From: an uncultured Odoribacter sp.
Lineage (GTDB): Bacteria; Bacteroidota; Bacteroidia; Bacteroidales; Marinifilaceae
Length of the DNA stretch: 64,000 nt
Direction of reading: 5' to 3'
NCBI GenBank assembly: GCA_900541415.1
Contig: UQJP01000002.1
Span: forward strand, 62,001-126,000
Below the pieces are notes generated by a model, which saw only the letters and a program-made list of their open reading frames with translations, had not been told where the DNA came from and made no database searches. The number at the start of each line of letters is the position of its first letter. The first letter of the stretch is position 1. Shown piece after piece: positions 15,909 through 23,808 of this stretch. The translations under genes were made by a program, and so were the position numbers.

Positions 15909-17978
15909 TTATTTCTTTTGCAGGTTCTTGATAAAAAAATCACAAAGCCGGTTAAATTCATAATTGCCTCCTAAGCCGTGGCCTTTTCCGGGCATATAGA
16001 GCTGTTCGAACGGTTTGTCCACTTTTATCAGTGCGTTCACCACCTGCAAGGTGGATGCCGGGTCTACATTGTCGTCCAATTCTCCGTTGATCAGTAATAA
16101 ATCGCCTTTCAGCAGGTGTGCGTTGTCCACATTCGAAGAACGGCTATACGATTCGTCTACCGGGTATCCCATCCACAATTCGTTCCACCACACTTTATCC
16201 ATTCTGTTGTCGTGGCAGCCACAGAAAGAAACTGCCGCTTTGTAGAAATCATTGTGGAATAGCAGGGCTGCCATAGCATTTTGTCCGCCTGCCGACCAAC
16301 CGTAAATTCCCACTCTTTCCGTGTCCATATATTTATATTTCCGGGCGGCCGCCTGTATCCAGAGTATCCGGTCCGGAAATCCCGCGTCTTTCAGGTTTTT
16401 CCAGCAAACGTTGTGGAATTTCTTCGAACGGTTGTTTGTGCCCATGCCGTCTATTTTCACGACGATGAATCCCAATTCCGCCAGTGAGGACATAAACCAG
16501 CTGATTGCCTGAAAATCTTTACCTACATGTGAGTCGTGCGGGCCGGCGTATATATCCTCGATGACCGGGTACGATTTCGAAGGGTCGAAATGGGTAGGGC
16601 GGTAGATGGTTCCCCAAATATCCGTTTTGCCATCCCTGCCTTTGGCGCAGAATACTTCCGGCATTTGCCATCCTGCCTTTTCCAGGTTGCTGACATCGCA
16701 TTTTTCCAATATTGTGATGATTTTTGTGTCTTCCGTGCGGCGTAGCAGGCTGACCGGGGGTAAGTCCGGACGTGAATATACGTCGACGAAGAAGCGGCGG
16801 TCTTTGGAAAAATAAACTTTATGGTTACCATTTTCCGGGGTCAGGACAGAGAATCCCTTTCCATCGAGGTCAACACAGCAATAGTGAAGGTTATAAGGGT
16901 CTTCTTTTTTGTTCATTCCGGAAGCCATGAAATAAATTTTCCGGTTTGCCACGTCCACAAAGTCCACTTTACGCACTACAAATTCACCTTTTGTCAGTTG
17001 TTTTTTCACTTCCCCGCTCTTCCCGTCGATCAGGTAGAGGTGCCGCCAGCCGTCCCGTTCGGATAGCCAGAGAATTTCCGCTCCGTCGTTCAGGTCGTAA
17101 CGATAGTTGTTGATGTATGAAATGAAGGTGGGTGAAGTTTCATCTATCAAATGACGGATTGCGCCATTCCCGGCGTTGACTTCTCCCACGATATACCGCT
17201 GGTGTCCGCGCTGGTTAAATTCGAATGTGAAAGCACGGCTATCCTGCCTCCAGCCTGTGAATGTCAGGCTGAACTGATGTTCATACAGGCGGGTGTCTAA
17301 GGGGATTTGCTTTTTTTGTTCCACATCGAACAATACCGGGAGGGAAACGGGAAGCAGGTCGCCCGGTTTTGCATAATCCCTCCAATGCAGCACGGGTTGC
17401 AGTTGTTTTTCCGGTGCGGATTCCAATAAAGGAATTTTCCGGCAGTTTACCTGCCGGGTTTTCACCGTCGCAAGTTTTTTAGAATCGGGCGACCACCGGA
17501 GGCGTTCTTCGTAGGGGTATCCCGGAGCACCGTCCCGGCTCAGGGCGATTTCGTCCGTTTGTTTCCCGTTGGCGGGGCGGATGTAAACATTGTTATCTTT
17601 GATATAAGCTATCCATTGTTCGTCGGGGGAGTATACCTGCCCGTCGTGCCTTCTTTCTTTCCGATTTCCTTTGTCGGTTTGCCGTTCGCTATTTTTCCAT
17701 TCTTCGGGAATCAGGGAATCCAGTTCTTTCCGTTCGGCTGCGCGTTGTTTTTCCCCTGTTTCCGCATTTACCAGATAGAAAAATTCTCCTTCCCGCTCCC
17801 GGTTTTTATACCAGAAATAGGGGGAGTCCCCGATCCATTCCGGCTGAACACCGGGGGAATACACTTGGTTTGTCAGTTGCCGGAGAGAGTCCAGGTGCTG
17901 ATAATCTTTTGCCGCAGCCAGGACAGGCATGTCCTGACACCACAGCAGTGCAATAAAAAGAATCCAATAGTGCCGCAT
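15909..17978 (-). CDS. S9 family prolyl oligopeptidase (DPP4-like), secreted
   Basis: A 689-aa exported serine peptidase. The N-terminus (MRHYWILFIALLWC...VLAAAK) is a signal peptide, so I place the start at the ATG 17978 rather than the TTG 156 bp upstream; a candidate promoter overlaps that upstream stretch. A beta-propeller (about 60-440) precedes the alpha/beta-hydrolase domain with nucleophile Ser in GWSAGGQ, Asp in NGELDDNVDP and His in GKGHGLGG. DPP4-like enzymes release Xaa-Pro dipeptides in the periplasm. The nucleophile elbow is GWSAGG, where DPP4 has GWSYGG, so specificity may differ. It stands alone. Confidence 0.88.
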   Translation of the reverse strand: MRHYWILFIALLWCQDMPVLAAAKDYQHLDSLRQLTNQVYSPGVQPEWIGDSPYFWYKNREREGEFFYLVNAETGEKQRAAERKELDSLIPEEWKNSERQTDKGNRKERRHDGQVYSPDEQWIAYIKDNNVYIRPANGKQTDEIALSRDGAPGYPYEERLRWSPDSKKLATVKTRQVNCRKIPLLESAPEKQLQPVLHWRDYAKPGDLLPVSLPVLFDVEQKKQIPLDTRLYEHQFSLTFTGWRQDSRAFTFEFNQRGHQRYIVGEVNAGNGAIRHLIDETSPTFISYINNYRYDLNDGAEILWLSERDGWRHLYLIDGKSGEVKKQLTKGEFVVRKVDFVDVANRKIYFMASGMNKKEDPYNLHYCCVDLDGKGFSVLTPENGNHKVYFSKDRRFFVDVYSRPDLPPVSLLRRTEDTKIITILEKCDVSNLEKAGWQMPEVFCAKGRDGKTDIWGTIYRPTHFDPSKSYPVIEDIYAGPHDSHVGKDFQAISWFMSSLAELGFIVVKIDGMGTNNRSKKFHNVCWKNLKDAGFPDRILWIQAAARKYKYMDTERVGIYGWSAGGQNAMAALLFHNDFYKAAVSFCGCHDNRMDKVWWNELWMGYPVDESYSRSSNVDNAHLLKGDLLLINGELDDNVDPASTLQVVNALIKVDKPFEQLYMPGKGHGLGGNYEFNRLCDFFIKNLQKK

Positions 17979-18105
17979 ATTTTTTTTGTTAAGTGCCCGT
18001 TCCGAAATCATAGGATTAAAATGGCGTGCTGTTTTGGATGTATGCTTATTTGTAGCCGTCCGTTCCCGTCCTGATGCCTTCGGTGAATTTAGAAAAACGC
18101 CGTTA

Positions 18106-18135
18106 CAAGTTATCAAGAAAATTCCGGACTGCAAA
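18106..18135 (-). promoter_or_regulatory. Candidate promoter of S9 peptidase
   Basis: On the minus strand TTTG (18132-18135) is followed after 19 nt by TAACTTG (18106-18112), a near-consensus -7. The leader would be about 120 nt. It supports translation from 17978. Confidence 0.45.
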
Positions 18136-18228
18136 AAAGAAGGGAGGTGATTTATGCGGGATGCCCTATTTTGTATGATACGAAGAAGCGGAGGGAGGGA
18201 ACGATTGGTTTCCGGTGGATACTCCTGC

Positions 18229-18289
18229 TTGCCGGACAGATACCTGAAAGAAAATCCGGTTTTGTTCGGGTGCTTTTGCCGGACAGATA
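18229..18289. repeat. Pair of 14-bp direct repeats TTGCCGGACAGATA
   Basis: Identical copies at 18229-18242 and 18276-18289, with starts 47 bp apart, in the intergenic region. Function unknown; it could be a regulator half-site pair or a duplication scar. Confidence 0.6.
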
Positions 18290-18332
18290 TGGGGGAATAG
18301 GGAGGTAACCGTTTTTTATGCTCCGAAAGAAT

Positions 18333-19415
18333 TTATTCTATGATTCCACCGCCCACCATGTCTTCGTTTTCATAGAACACCGCGCTTTGCCCAGGTGTGA
18401 TAGAATCCATTTCTTCGTGGAACACCACCCGGATGCGGTCGCCTTCCGGATATAACGAGGCTTTGCCGCCCTGGTTGCGGTAGCGGATTTTAGCCGTCAC
18501 TTCAAGCCCTTCCGGGATTGTTGCGTATTTCATCAGGTTGATTTTCCCGGCATAGAAGGTTTTACCTTGCAATTCGTCCTTTGTGCCTAACACAACGATG
18601 TTGTTTTCCGGGTGTATGGCCACCACGAACATGGGCTGGCCTAAAGCGATGCCTAAGCCTTTGCGCTGGCCGATGGTGTAGTTCGGATAGCCTTTGTGGG
18701 TGCCCAGTTTGTTCCCTTGGGTGTCTGTAAAATCCCCCGGCCCGTATTTTTCAGTGTAGTTTTCAACGTGTTCGGCCAGAAAAGCCCGGTAGTCGTTTTC
18801 CGGGATGAAACAAATCTCCTGGCTTTCCACCTTTTTGGATAGCTTTTCATAGCCATGTTCCAGAGCGATCCGGCGTACCTCCGGTTTGGTCAGTTCTCCC
18901 AATGGGAAAATAGTCCGGGCGAGGTTTTCCTGTGTCAGCGTCCAGAGAAAATAGGTTTGGTCTTTCGATTCGTCGGCTCCTTTCCGCAGATACCACCGCC
19001 CGTTTTGATGACCGATACGGGCGTAGTGCCCTGTGGACACATATTGGCATCCCAGCTCGTCCGCCGTTTCGATGATCTTGCCCCATTTGATGGTGGAGTT
19101 ACAGACCACACAGGGGTTTGGCGTGCGTCCGCGCAGGTATTCGTCGATAAAGTTTGTGATGACCGTGTCCTTAAATTCCTGGCGTATATCCAGAATATGA
19201 TGTTCGAATCCCAGGTCCTGCGCCATGCGTTTGGCTTCAAAAAGAGAGTCCACGCTGCAACATCCTTTTTCTTTTTCCATACATCCTTTGGAGATGCTGT
19301 CGAAAGTGCGGTAAGTTACCCCCACTAAATCATAGCCTTGTTCTTGCAATAGCATGGCTGCAACCGTACTGTCTATCCCGCCGCTCATGGCGATTAAAAC
19401 CTTTTTCATATCCAT
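18333..19415 (-). CDS. mnmA: tRNA 2-thiouridine(34) synthase MnmA
   Basis: MnmA uses ATP and a persulfide to thiolate U34 of tRNAs for Lys, Glu and Gln. Visible are the PP-loop SGGIDS (residues 11-16), the catalytic Cys in NPCVVCN, and the second Cys in ESQEICFIP. A short Cys-rich insert (GCMEKEKGCCSVD) near residue 43 is common in Bacteroidota. The ATG at 19415 follows the trmB TAG stop (19417-19419) with one base between; a second ATG two codons on is possible. It is last in the gldH-trmB-mnmA operon. Confidence 0.95.
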   Translation of the reverse strand: MDMKKVLIAMSGGIDSTVAAMLLQEQGYDLVGVTYRTFDSISKGCMEKEKGCCSVDSLFEAKRMAQDLGFEHHILDIRQEFKDTVITNFIDEYLRGRTPNPCVVCNSTIKWGKIIETADELGCQYVSTGHYARIGHQNGRWYLRKGADESKDQTYFLWTLTQENLARTIFPLGELTKPEVRRIALEHGYEKLSKKVESQEICFIPENDYRAFLAEHVENYTEKYGPGDFTDTQGNKLGTHKGYPNYTIGQRKGLGIALGQPMFVVAIHPENNIVVLGTKDELQGKTFYAGKINLMKYATIPEGLEVTAKIRYRNQGGKASLYPEGDRIRVVFHEEMDSITPGQSAVFYENEDMVGGGIIE

Positions 19416-19416
19416 T

Positions 19417-20184
19417 CTACTTTTCTCTTTTCTCCGGGACGATTTCATTGTTCATGTAGCGCGCTTCGCTGTGGTAGTCGTCTTTTTCTATTTCTACGTC
19501 CGGTTCTTCCAATGGGATGCCGTTTGGCAGCGTGAAACGGATGTATTTTATTTTTTTACCTCTGGATAACCATTGTTTTTCATAGAAAGTTTTGATTCCG
19601 AGAATTTTATCGTCCATCCCGCATCCATAAAGGTCGTCGGTGTTTACTTGTCCGGCTAACTGATTGTGCCCGATCATTTCTGACGTGTAGGTGTAGAGGA
19701 ACGGGCTATCGGTTTTCAGGTGGATGATTCCGTTGTTTTGAAGCACCTTTTGATAGAGCGACAGGAAACGTGTTCCCGTCAGCCGTTTGCGGGCTTTACC
19801 CATTTGAGGGTCGGGGAAAGTGATCCAGATTTCAGCTATTTCGCCGGAAGCGAATACCGATTCAAGCAATTCTGCATAAATCCGTAAAAAGGCTACATTC
19901 TTTTGCCCGTTTTCCCGCGCTTCTTTTGCTCCTTTCCACATTCGTGCCCCTTTAATGTCCAGTCCGATAAAATTTTTTTCCGGATACAGTTTCGCCAGTT
20001 CCACGGTGTATTCTCCTTTGCCGCAACCTATTTCTAAAACAATGGGATTGGAATTGTGGAACACTTCGCTGTTCCATTTTCCTTTCAGGGGGTATTCGGT
20101 GCGAAACACTTCGGCATGTTTGGGCTGGAATACATTTTCCAGCGTTTCCATTTCCGCAAATTTCGCCAGTTTATTTTTTGCCAT
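19417..20184 (-). CDS. trmB: tRNA (guanosine(46)-N7)-methyltransferase TrmB
   Basis: TrmB methylates N7 of G46 in the tRNA variable loop with SAM. The 255-aa protein shows VLEIGCGKGEYT (SAM site, near residue 50), FIGLDIKGARMW, and the substrate segment ITFPDPQMGKARKRLTG. Bacteroidota TrmB carries the extra N- and C-terminal residues seen here. It starts one base after the gldH stop and ends at mnmA, so the three genes are almost certainly one transcript. Confidence 0.94.
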   Translation of the reverse strand: MAKNKLAKFAEMETLENVFQPKHAEVFRTEYPLKGKWNSEVFHNSNPIVLEIGCGKGEYTVELAKLYPEKNFIGLDIKGARMWKGAKEARENGQKNVAFLRIYAELLESVFASGEIAEIWITFPDPQMGKARKRLTGTRFLSLYQKVLQNNGIIHLKTDSPFLYTYTSEMIGHNQLAGQVNTDDLYGCGMDDKILGIKTFYEKQWLSRGKKIKYIRFTLPNGIPLEEPDVEIEKDDYHSEARYMNNEIVPEKREK

Positions 20185-20185
20185 A

Positions 20186-20653
20186 TCAATCAGTGACTTT
20201 CAGTATTTCCAATCCGATGTCTTTCACTCCTTGCAGGCATTCTATCCGCATGCCCTGTTCCACCCGGAAGGTGACGTTGCCTTTGGGGAGGGTCACCGGA
20301 TTTTTTCCTAAAGGTTGCCGGAGTGTTTTTACCGCATTGCCATCGCCCAGCCATCGTCCGTCGGGCTCTGCCACTTTCAGGTTTAGGGTGTCTCTCAGTT
20401 CTTTGGCAAGCAGGCTGCGTGTGGAAACAAAGCACCATAAATTCGCCATTTCATAGTCGGTAGTGTGGCGCAGGCATACATTGACGATATATTTTCCGCT
20501 GTCCGGAATAACGGTTTCAAATTCAATTACATTTTCTCTGCACCATTTTTCGCCGTCGATGCTTTTATAATCTTCATAGACGCCGTTTTGCTGACAGGCT
20601 GTGTATAGAAGAGCCAAAACAGGCAGGAGAAGTATGTATTTTTTGTTTATCAT
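20186..20653 (-). CDS. gldH: GldH-family lipoprotein
   Basis: A 155-aa lipoprotein. The start at 20653 (MINKKYILLLPVLALLYTAC) places the lipobox Cys at residue 20; an upstream ATG five codons earlier is less likely. The NGVYEDYKSIDGEKW start and the C-terminal QGMRIECLQGVKDIGLEI match GldH, named from gliding motility in Flavobacterium but kept in many non-gliding Bacteroidales, where its role is unclear. It is first in the operon with trmB and mnmA. Confidence 0.8.
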   Translation of the reverse strand: MINKKYILLLPVLALLYTACQQNGVYEDYKSIDGEKWCRENVIEFETVIPDSGKYIVNVCLRHTTDYEMANLWCFVSTRSLLAKELRDTLNLKVAEPDGRWLGDGNAVKTLRQPLGKNPVTLPKGNVTFRVEQGMRIECLQGVKDIGLEILKVTD

Positions 20654-20696
20654 GTTACTTGTTTTCAAGGATCGTTTGTATAGGGGAACCGATCAG

Positions 20697-20704
20697 CAAA
20701 ATTA
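20697..20704 (-). promoter_or_regulatory. -7 element of gldH-trmB-mnmA
   Basis: TAATTTTG on the minus strand matches TAnnTTTG, 43 nt before the gldH ATG. No -33 was recognised. Confidence 0.45.
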
Positions 20705-20896
20705 GAAAAATATTCCGGATAACGGAAATGTGTGTTTCCTGTCTGTTGGGTATTTTAAAATATTTAGATTTTTCGCCCGGAAGGGGAAGGAGGTCTGCTG
20801 GGATGCTCTTGTTTTGTTCCCGGATGCTTGCATCTGAGGCGGTTTGAGGTAAGGCTTATGGTTTTCAGAAGAGAGGGGCGAAGGGGAATAGAGGTG

Positions 20897-20938
20897 AAAA
20901 AAATCCGGTGATCCCACTTTACGATCAGGATCACCGGA
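20897..20938 (-). terminator. Terminator after amidotransferase/dipeptidase gene
   Basis: A perfect 11-bp stem (TCCGGTGATCC / GGATCACCGGA, 904-938 of this kilobase) with a 13-nt loop. On the minus strand it is followed by a run of eight T, a strong signal. Confidence 0.88.
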
Positions 20939-20974
20939 AATTCTTTTCTATCCGTTCGGGTTGGTTACGGCTGT

Positions 20975-22759
20975 TCAGGCCTGTCCGGCGAATCGCCGGG
21001 CTGCTTCCAACACCCTGAGCAGGTTGCCTCCCCAGATTTTTTCTAACGTTTGGTGGGAATAGCCTAACCGGAGCAGTTCTCTGGTGAGATTAATCATTTC
21101 GTTGGCTGCATTGCAACCCCGTATTCCTCCGTCGCCATCGAAATCCGACCCGATTCCCACGTGGTCTTCGCCGATGAGTTTAACCATATAATCGATGTGG
21201 CGGACAGCATCCAGTAGGCTGACTTTTTCGTTTTCCGACAGGAATCCGTGATATAAACATACCTGCACTACGCCTCCTGCGGCTGCAATGGCTTGCAATT
21301 GTTCGTCCGTCAGGTTGCGGGGATGGTCGCAAAGTGCCCTTGCAGAAGAATGGGAAGCGATGATCGGGGTTTTGCTTGTGGCAAGTACGTCGCAGACTGT
21401 TTTTTCTGAAGCGTGGGAAATATCGACCATAATACCGAGGCGGTTCATTTCCGCCACAGCCCGGCGTCCCAGCTCGCTAAGCCCGTTGTGTTCGCCCGCA
21501 CCCTTCGCCGAATCGCACAGGTCGTTGTCGCCATTGTGGCACAGGGTGATATAGCTGACGCCCATTTCCCGGAAGCGGGCGATGTTATTCAGATCCTTTC
21601 CCAGGGCATATCCGTTTTCGATACCGATGAAAATAGTCTTTTTCCCCGCCCGTTTGTTGCGTGTCAGGTCTTCCCGATTCAAAGCAAGGGCAACGAGGCC
21701 GGAGTTTTCCGATACCTGCTGTTTGATTTGCCCGATCAGTTCGGTGGCTTTTTGAGTGGCTTTTGCCAGGGATGCGTCGTCGCGTTCCCCCTGTTTAAGA
21801 TAAGCAACCATGAACACGGCGTCTACAAGTCCCTCTTCCATTTTCGGCAAGGTGACTTTGGAGGTGTTCTCCCTTTGTGCGATGGTGAAACCTTCTTTGA
21901 ACCACATTGGAGTATCGACGTGTGAATCGACGATCAGCGACCGGGTGTGTATCTGTTTGCATTCATGAAACAGGGAGGCTTGTCCCACAAGGTATTTGAA
22001 CAGCCCCAGCATTTTTGCATTCGCGGATGCCATCCGTTCCGGATGCCATTGCACGCTGAAAATCTCTTTCCCGGTTTCCGGATCGGCTTCCTGTCCTTCG
22101 TTCATGCCGTCGATGCAATAGGCAGTGATCGTGAAACCTTTGGCGGCATTTTTTATCGTTTGGTGGTGGAAAGAGTTGGTATAGATTTCGTCCTCTTCCT
22201 GAAAAACCGTGGCCAGACGGCAATCCGGCTCTATCAATACCTGATGGGTTCCCACCCAGCCTTCTGCCGTCTGGTTGTGTTTAGACAGCGGCTTGGGGAT
22301 TTGGGAAATAATATCCTGAAACAGGGTTCCTCCGAAAAGGACATTGATGACCTGATGTCCCCGGCAAATCCCGAATACGGGAAGCTGGCGGTCGTTGGCG
22401 GCTTTCAGCAGAAATAAGTCGTATTGATCGCGGGTCCCGCTCACCGTTCCTAAGCCCGGCAGGGGCTCTTCGTTCATGTAAACGGGGTTTATATCCGCGC
22501 CACCCGTCAGCAATAACCCGTCGAGTTGTGCAATTGTGGCCTTCAGAACAACGGGGTCGGTGGTCACCGGAATCAGGACAGGTATACCGCCCGCCGCAAT
22601 CACGGAGTTCGTATAGTCGTTGTTGATACAGGATTGTCCCTCGCTGAGGTTGGCGGAAACGCCGATCAAAGGTTTATAACCGGTTTGTGAATAATATGTA
22701 TATGAGTCGCAGTAGTCTAATACTGCTTTTAAACTAATGGCAAGCAGGTGTTGTTCCAT
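20975..22759 (-). CDS. Fused gamma-glutamyl hydrolase (PuuD-like) and M19 membrane dipeptidase
   Basis: A 594-aa two-enzyme fusion without a signal peptide, so probably cytoplasmic. Residues about 28-265 are a class I glutamine amidotransferase-like hydrolase with nucleophile C132 (FGICRGHQ) and the WHPE His/Glu (H239, E241), as in PuuD. Residues about 272-590 are an M19 renal-type dipeptidase with zinc ligands in DSHVDTP (H280, D282), IGIENG, DISHASE and ASHSSAR. One half can cut gamma-glutamyl bonds and the other dipeptides, which together would suit gamma-glutamyl peptides, glutathione fragments or wall peptides. It follows the S66-like gene by 15 bp in one operon. Confidence 0.88.
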   Translation of the reverse strand: MEQHLLAISLKAVLDYCDSYTYYSQTGYKPLIGVSANLSEGQSCINNDYTNSVIAAGGIPVLIPVTTDPVVLKATIAQLDGLLLTGGADINPVYMNEEPLPGLGTVSGTRDQYDLFLLKAANDRQLPVFGICRGHQVINVLFGGTLFQDIISQIPKPLSKHNQTAEGWVGTHQVLIEPDCRLATVFQEEDEIYTNSFHHQTIKNAAKGFTITAYCIDGMNEGQEADPETGKEIFSVQWHPERMASANAKMLGLFKYLVGQASLFHECKQIHTRSLIVDSHVDTPMWFKEGFTIAQRENTSKVTLPKMEEGLVDAVFMVAYLKQGERDDASLAKATQKATELIGQIKQQVSENSGLVALALNREDLTRNKRAGKKTIFIGIENGYALGKDLNNIARFREMGVSYITLCHNGDNDLCDSAKGAGEHNGLSELGRRAVAEMNRLGIMVDISHASEKTVCDVLATSKTPIIASHSSARALCDHPRNLTDEQLQAIAAAGGVVQVCLYHGFLSENEKVSLLDAVRHIDYMVKLIGEDHVGIGSDFDGDGGIRGCNAANEMINLTRELLRLGYSHQTLEKIWGGNLLRVLEAARRFAGQA

Positions 22760-22774
22760 ATTAGATAATTTTGT

Positions 22775-23638
22775 TCAGACGTAATAGATTTTAGTTTTAG
22801 TTTCGTTTATCGTGAGAATGATTTTAGCTCCGAGAATCAATGGATTGTTTGAGACAGGCCAACCGACACAAACAGGATAGTTATAATTGGCACTGATTTC
22901 ATTGATCAGCCTCACCGCTTCATCGCTCAATTGCGGCAGGGTGTCGGTAATCACCAGACCTTGTATGTGCTGGAATATTTTTGAAAATTTCATGCAGGTA
23001 AGCAGGCTTTCCATTTCGAGCATCGCCGTGGTCAAATCCAGAAAAAGGATGTTTCCTTTAAAGTTATGCTGGAGGGTTGTGGCATGCAGGCGTCTGGTCA
23101 TGCTGATGCAGCCTCCTGAAATTTCGGCCTGCACGATTCCCGGACAGCTTAACGGATTGTTTTCGATGCAATATTCCAGATTTTCACCGAATAGAAGCCT
23201 GCGTAAATTTTCTAAGGCTGCCGGAGGCAATATCGGGTAATCGGAAGGCATGGGGGCATATATACTTTCAACTCCCAATAAGTTGAGCTGGGAATGGAAA
23301 GCCGTGATTTCCCTGGAGCCGACCAGCCATTTAGGGGTGCCCTGAAACACGGAATAGTCCAGATTTTCAATAATCCGCAAGCTGCCGTAGCCTCCTGTGG
23401 TACAAAATATAGCTTTGATTTCCTGATCGTCGAGCGCCCATTGAAAATCTTCCAGCCGTTCGGCATTCGTTCCGGCAAAGGAGTCGAACTGGGCGGCTGC
23501 GTGTTTTCCCACAATGGGGGTTAATCCCCAGGATTGCAGGATGTGGCAGGCATTCTCCAGGTGTTGGCGGTGTATGAAGCCTGCCGGTGAAACCAGAGCT
23601 ATTTTATCCCCGGCTTGCAAATAGGCTGGACGTAACAT
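22775..23638 (-). CDS. S66 LD-carboxypeptidase homologue, probably inactive
   Basis: The 287-aa protein has the S66 framework (AGDKIALVSPAG at the N-terminus, FCTTGGYGSLRIIENLDY near residue 78), which in LdcA trims the terminal D-Ala from muropeptide tetrapeptides. By eye all three catalytic sites are changed. The nucleophile motif G(F/Y)SDIT is GSREIT, with Arg109 where Ser belongs. The FLED glutamate is Asp201. The GFPFGH histidine is Asn264 (GWPVSN). It is either a pseudoenzyme or a protein with a new function. It is first in the operon with the hydrolase/dipeptidase fusion. Confidence 0.75.
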   Translation of the reverse strand: MLRPAYLQAGDKIALVSPAGFIHRQHLENACHILQSWGLTPIVGKHAAAQFDSFAGTNAERLEDFQWALDDQEIKAIFCTTGGYGSLRIIENLDYSVFQGTPKWLVGSREITAFHSQLNLLGVESIYAPMPSDYPILPPAALENLRRLLFGENLEYCIENNPLSCPGIVQAEISGGCISMTRRLHATTLQHNFKGNILFLDLTTAMLEMESLLTCMKFSKIFQHIQGLVITDTLPQLSDEAVRLINEISANYNYPVCVGWPVSNNPLILGAKIILTINETKTKIYYV

Positions 23639-23673
23639 AATCGTGGCGGTTTAGATGGTCCATTTTGTTTATG

Positions 23674-23681
23674 CGAAGGTA
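23674..23681 (-). promoter_or_regulatory. -7-like element of the S66/dipeptidase operon
   Basis: TACCTTCG on the minus strand differs from TAnnTTTG by one base and lies 35 nt before the ATG at 23638. It is divergent from the metG promoter 80 bp away. Confidence 0.4.
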
Positions 23682-23760
23682 GCGAATTTTTGCCAAAAGG
23701 AAAAGAATAGGCACATCCAAAAGATGAAACACAGAAGGTTTTCTGTTGTCAATTATTTCT

Positions 23761-23768
23761 TACCTTTG
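23761..23768 (+). promoter_or_regulatory. -7 element of metG
   Basis: TACCTTTG matches the consensus and is 40 nt before the ATG at 23809. It lies inside a possible N-terminal extension, so it argues for the downstream start. Confidence 0.6.
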
Positions 23769-23808
23769 TACGCTGATTTTGTATAAAACATTTCAAAGAC
23801 GAAAATAT

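Larger units (their letters stand above)
17979..18332. other. 354-bp intergenic region between mnmA and the S9 peptidase
   Basis: It holds the peptidase promoter candidate (18106-18135) and a pair of 14-bp direct repeats (18229-18289). No credible small gene and no clear mnmA terminator was seen. Confidence 0.6.
20654..20974. other. 321-bp intergenic region
   Basis: It contains the gldH -7 element (TAATTTTG on the minus strand at 20697-20704) near one end and the strong terminator of the amidotransferase/dipeptidase gene (20904-20938) at the other. The middle 200 bp shows no feature I can support; the short open frame there has no family signal. Confidence 0.6.

Noticed and set aside
20702..20917. 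71-codon open frame on the minus strand in the gap after gldH
   Set aside because: No family resemblance, no promoter of its own, and it runs into the terminator hairpin of the next gene.
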